Shown one piece after another: positions 61,105 to 64,000 of a DNA stretch of 64,000 bases. This stretch comes from Mesorhizobium temperatum (lineage in GTDB: Bacteria; Pseudomonadota; Alphaproteobacteria; Rhizobiales; Rhizobiaceae). Position numbers and translations under genes: made by a program. Numbering within the stretch: position 1 is the first letter of the stretch; each line of letters starts with the position of its first letter. Below the pieces are notes generated by a model, which saw only the letters and a program-made list of their open reading frames with translations, was not told the DNA's origin and searched no databases. The stretch lies in contig NZ_NPKJ01000042.1 of the NCBI RefSeq assembly GCF_002284575.1, positions 467 through 64,466 of the forward strand. Direction: 5' to 3'.

Positions 61105-62040
61105 TCATTTGTTGTAGAGTTTCAGGATCGGCTCGACGCTTGTCGCGTCGTAGAGGCTGAAAGTGTGTATGTCATAGCCGATCGGTTCACCCGAGGCGGC
61201 AAGCCCGAGCAGCGCCACCGGCATGAAGCCCTGCGCCGACGGGAACTGCCAGGCAGCCGCGTTGACGAAGCCGGCCTTGACGGCTTCGGCGGTTTCTCTG
61301 GAATTCCCCCAGCCGACGACGGGGATCTTGCCGGCCGGCACGCCTGCGCCGTCGAACACCCGCTTGATGCTGGCCGCGACGGAATCGCCGAGCGCGATGA
61401 TCGCCGGCGGATTGTTGGCGACCATATAGTCGGTCATCTTGGCGATGATGCCGGCCGGATCGGTGCCGCAATCGACCACATCATATTTGATGCCGAGCGG
61501 ATCGAAGACGCTGGCGATGCCTTCGGTCTCGAGCTGCTGGTAGCTGGCTCCAGGCACTTCCACCGGCAGGAACACCTTGTCGCCCTGCTTCACCATCTTG
61601 TGGTCGACCAGGTACTTTGCCCAGATGGCACCGGCCTCCTTGAGATCGGCGCCGACATAGGCCTGCCGCCCGGTTGCCGGATCGTCGGTGTTGAAGAACA
61701 CGATCGGGATGCCGGCAGCCTTGGCTGCCTTCACCTCTTCCGTCCACAGCCCGGGCTGCGCCGAGGTGGTGGCGATACCGTCCGGCTTGGCGGCGAGTGC
61801 CGAGCTGAAAGCTTCCTTCTGCGCCGCCATGTCGCCGCCGCTGAAGGAGATCTTGCAGGTCACCTTGAGCTGGTCGCAGGCCTTGGTGGCACCGGCATTC
61901 CAGTCGAGCCAGAATGCATCCGACGGGCCGCCATGCGACAGCAGATAGAACGTCTTCTCCTGCGCCAATGCCTGCGAGCTGAATGCGAGCCCGGCGAGCA
62001 CCGTCGCAGCCGCTGCCAGTTTCAATCCGAATTTCAACAT
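61105..62040 (-). CDS. Sugar ABC transporter substrate-binding protein
   Basis: 311 residues from ATG 62040, with GGAGGAAGCGAA upstream. The signal peptide ends near SQALAQEK. Type I sugar-binding fold: YLLSHGGPSDAFWLDWNAGA, DGIATTSAQPGLWTEEVKAA, then FFNTDDPATGRQAYVGADL and PVVGWGNSRETAEAVKAGFV. It is followed by the permease and ATPase genes and preceded by an isomerase gene and a dehydrogenase gene in the same direction. Confidence 0.9.
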   Translation of the reverse strand: MLKFGLKLAAAATVLAGLAFSSQALAQEKTFYLLSHGGPSDAFWLDWNAGATKACDQLKVTCKISFSGGDMAAQKEAFSSALAAKPDGIATTSAQPGLWTEEVKAAKAAGIPIVFFNTDDPATGRQAYVGADLKEAGAIWAKYLVDHKMVKQGDKVFLPVEVPGASYQQLETEGIASVFDPLGIKYDVVDCGTDPAGIIAKMTDYMVANNPPAIIALGDSVAASIKRVFDGAGVPAGKIPVVGWGNSRETAEAVKAGFVNAAAWQFPSAQGFMPVALLGLAASGEPIGYDIHTFSLYDATSVEPILKLYNK

Positions 62041-62106
62041 TTCGCTTCCTCCATTGTTGTTTCCTCCCGGCCGAAGCGCCACCTACAAGCGGCGGCGCAC
62101 GGCTTG

Positions 62107-63021
62107 TCAGAGGCCGTTGGCGCGGAACTTGCCGTCGAGGAATTTCTTGGCCCGCGGCACGTCATCCTCCGAGAGATGCTCGATGATGACCGGGATGTTC
62201 GGGTGCTTTTCGGCAAGCCGTTTGAGATAGAGGTCGTAGTTCAGCGAACCGAGGCCGGGCGCCGGCAGCTCGATCTCGCCGACACCACGGAAAGTGTGGC
62301 TCTCCAGCGCGTCCTCGTCGCCGATATCGGCGTGCTTCTCCGACTTATCGCCGCCCGAGCGCTTGACGTCCTTGGCATGTGCAATCTTGATCTTGTCGGT
62401 CAGCGTGTCGAACACCTGGTTCAGGATCTGGTCCATCTTGTCGATGTTGTGCGTCTCGAAATAATTGGTCGGATCCATCAACAGGCCGAGGCCGGGATGG
62501 TCGACCTGCGCGAACATCTTCACCGTTTCCTCGACCGAGCCGACGACATTGTTGACATAGGTTTCGAGCAGGAAGACCGCGCCGTGATCGTAGGCCGTCT
62601 GGGCAAGGTCGGCGATCACCTTGCGGCATTCCTCGAACCCTTCCTCGGTTTTGTTCTTGGGATGGTGGACCCAGTCGGACTCGGTGTTGTAGGTGCCGGT
62701 TTCCGAGATCACGTAAGGCGAGCCGAAATCGCGGGCACTGCGGATGATCTCCTTGAGATAGCCGACGCGCTTCTCGCGCTCCGCTCTGTCCGGATGGATG
62801 ATGTTGGTGTAGCCCGACACGCAGCACACCGGCAGATTGTGGTCGCGGAACGTGTCGCGAACCGTCTTGGCCTTTTCCTTGGTGATCTGCCCGGCCGACA
62901 GGTCAACATCCTTGAAATGGAGGTCGAGCTGCACGGTGTTGAAATCGAGCGCGCGGATCTTTTGCGCGGTTTCCTTGAGGCCGTACGGGAAATAGCCCGT
63001 GAAGATACCTGCCTGCATCAT
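62107..63021 (-). CDS. Sugar phosphate isomerase/epimerase (xylose-isomerase-like TIM barrel)
   Basis: 304 residues, with GGGAGGACTTCACATC before ATG 63021 (a second ATG follows). The AP-endonuclease-2/IolE/Hyi-like barrel shows VQLDLHFKDVDL, YVISETGTYN, FLLETYVNNVVGSV with a metal glutamate, LLMDPTNYFE with a metal aspartate, KIAHAKDVKR and IEHLSEDDV with the final glutamate and histidine. It probably isomerises or dehydrates the imported sugar or polyol after oxidation by the Gfo/Idh enzyme encoded upstream. Confidence 0.86.
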   Translation of the reverse strand: MMQAGIFTGYFPYGLKETAQKIRALDFNTVQLDLHFKDVDLSAGQITKEKAKTVRDTFRDHNLPVCCVSGYTNIIHPDRAEREKRVGYLKEIIRSARDFGSPYVISETGTYNTESDWVHHPKNKTEEGFEECRKVIADLAQTAYDHGAVFLLETYVNNVVGSVEETVKMFAQVDHPGLGLLMDPTNYFETHNIDKMDQILNQVFDTLTDKIKIAHAKDVKRSGGDKSEKHADIGDEDALESHTFRGVGEIELPAPGLGSLNYDLYLKRLAEKHPNIPVIIEHLSEDDVPRAKKFLDGKFRANGL

Positions 63022-63047
63022 GATGTGAAGTCCTCCCTGTAAGCGAT

Positions 63048-64000
63048 TCAGTTGATTGAGTTTGTCGAGATTTCGGAAAGCTTGACCGTGCGGCCCTCAT
63101 CGATCGAGCGATAGCCCGCTTCGATCAGCGCCATGGTCTTGACGTTGTCGGCGACGGAAAGTGCGGGCGGCTCACCCGTCTTCACCGCGTGCTGGAGCTG
63201 CTCCATCACGCCGATGAAGGCGTGCGGGAACCACATCGTGTCCCAGCTTGGCGTCACCCACTCGCCGCCGGTGGTCGCGGTCGAGGCATAGGTCAGCGTC
63301 GAGGCAGAACCCGTCGGCCAGCCGATCGTGCCCTTGGCGACGCCCTTGGTGCCGTCGACGCGCCAGTTGATGTGCTGGTCGTCCTTGTAACCCTCCTGGC
63401 GCGGGCCGGACCAGACATCCTCCAGCGACACCGCGAGCACCCCGGACGGAAACCGCAGCGTCGACACGGTGATGCCGTCGGAATGGTCGAACTTCGTGCG
63501 CGGATCCTTACGCGTCAGCGTCGTGATCTCCTGGGGATCACCGAACAGGAAGCGCAGCACGTCGAGATGGTGGACGCTCATATTGGCGAGCGTCAGCCGG
63601 TCGTAGTCCTCGAGGAATGTCTGCCAGTGCGGGATCGCATGCATGTCGATTTGCGCGAAGACGATGTCACCGAGCGCGCCGCTATCCATGATCTGCTTCA
63701 GCACGCGCATCGATTGATCGTAGCGCATGTTCTGGTTGACCGAGAGGATCTTGCCGGCCCTGCCCGCCTCGTCGCGCAACTCGATCGCATCCTTGAGCGA
63801 CAGCGCCAGCGGCTTCTGCGCCAGGATCGCCTTGATGTGCTTCTGCTTCAGCGCATGGCGGATCAGCGCCGGCTGCTGGTCGGGCGGAAACGCAAGGTCG
63901 ATGATCTCGACATTTTCGTCCTCGATAAGCTGTTCCGGCGTATCGTGGACGGTCGGGATCTCCCAGCGCCTGGCGACCTTCTCGGCGCTGGCCTTGGTCC
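63048..64000 (-). CDS. Gfo/Idh/MocA-family NAD(P)-dependent oxidoreductase (partial, N-terminus outside the window)
   Basis: The reverse-strand frame is open from 63048 to the right edge, about 317 codons, so the start and the GxGxxG nucleotide loop lie outside. The visible part has HIKAILAQKPLALSLKDAIE with the EKP-type motif (here QKP), then NQNMRYDQSMRVLKQIMDSG and the C-terminal sheet domain (DIVFAQIDMHAIPHWQTF, SVHHLDVLRFLFGDP). Members oxidise inositols, sugars and rhizopines. It lies 26 bases upstream of the isomerase gene, probably in one operon with it and the ABC importer. The lysine of EKP is present; the glutamate is glutamine. Confidence 0.87.
   Translation of the reverse strand, partial: TKASAEKVARRWEIPTVHDTPEQLIEDENVEIIDLAFPPDQQPALIRHALKQKHIKAILAQKPLALSLKDAIELRDEAGRAGKILSVNQNMRYDQSMRVLKQIMDSGALGDIVFAQIDMHAIPHWQTFLEDYDRLTLANMSVHHLDVLRFLFGDPQEITTLTRKDPRTKFDHSDGITVSTLRFPSGVLAVSLEDVWSGPRQEGYKDDQHINWRVDGTKGVAKGTIGWPTGSASTLTYASTATTGGEWVTPSWDTMWFPHAFIGVMEQLQHAVKTGEPPALSVADNVKTMALIEAGYRSIDEGRTVKLSEISTNSIN

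Noticed and set aside
60667..63042. 791-codon open frame on the forward strand
   Set aside because: Antisense across three clear genes (permease, binding protein, isomerase); no family likeness and no ribosome site.

Overview
The window looks like chromosome from an alphaproteobacterium of the order Hyphomicrobiales (Rhizobiales), most like Mesorhizobium. The signs are high GC, many sugar-type ABC importers each with its own regulator, tight operons with 1-8 bp overlaps, and short palindromic intergenic repeats of a type common in rhizobia. This placement rests on gene content and style, not on a marker gene. I see no rRNA, tRNA, CRISPR array, phage or insertion sequence.

Layout. 1-12.5 kb is envelope biology: tamB (cut by the left edge) and tamA, then divergently a thioester alpha-2-macroglobulin and its usual partner PBP1C. 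12.5-19.5 kb is sulfate uptake: sbp-cysT-cysW-cysA, a second orphan sulfate-binding protein and an Rrf2 regulator, with a GNAT/DUF1778 toxin-antitoxin pair between the two binding-protein genes. 19.5-26.1 kb is a LacI-controlled operon with a binding protein, a two-domain ATPase, two different permeases and gluconokinase. 26.3-29.3 kb holds an ArsR/SRPBCC/membrane-protein trio, an MFS carrier and a DUF3175 protein.

29.3-42.2 kb is framed by two closely similar FadR-type GntR regulators. Each lies near a divergent promoter region carrying a TTGTC-N-GACAA palindrome. One serves an NAD epimerase/dehydrogenase and a hydroxyisobutyrate-dehydrogenase-like enzyme; the other serves a sugar ABC importer. 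Between them is the most unusual part of the window: two tandem orphan periplasmic binding proteins and a membrane-bound class III nucleotide cyclase with a TorS-like input half, plus a short remnant of a second cyclase gene. I read this as a candidate periplasmic-ligand-to-cyclic-nucleotide sensory module made by tandem duplication.

42.2-50.2 kb is an AraC regulator and a molybdenum hydroxylase operon: SRPBCC, FAD subunit, 2Fe-2S subunit, a large subunit split into two genes, CoxD-like AAA+, CoxE-like VWA and an amidohydrolase. 50.5-54.6 kb has a 14-TM exporter divergent from an ornithine-cyclodeaminase-like gene overlapping an aromatic amino acid lyase homologue that lacks the Ala-Ser-Gly cofactor triad. 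54.7-58.0 kb is an operon of desaturase-type oxygenase, Rieske ferredoxin, a PanB-like protein with altered active-site segments and formyl-THF deformylase. 58.0-64 kb is a sugar or polyol uptake and catabolism operon (binding protein, permease, ATPase, DUF4432, TIM-barrel isomerase, Gfo/Idh/MocA dehydrogenase) cut by the right edge.
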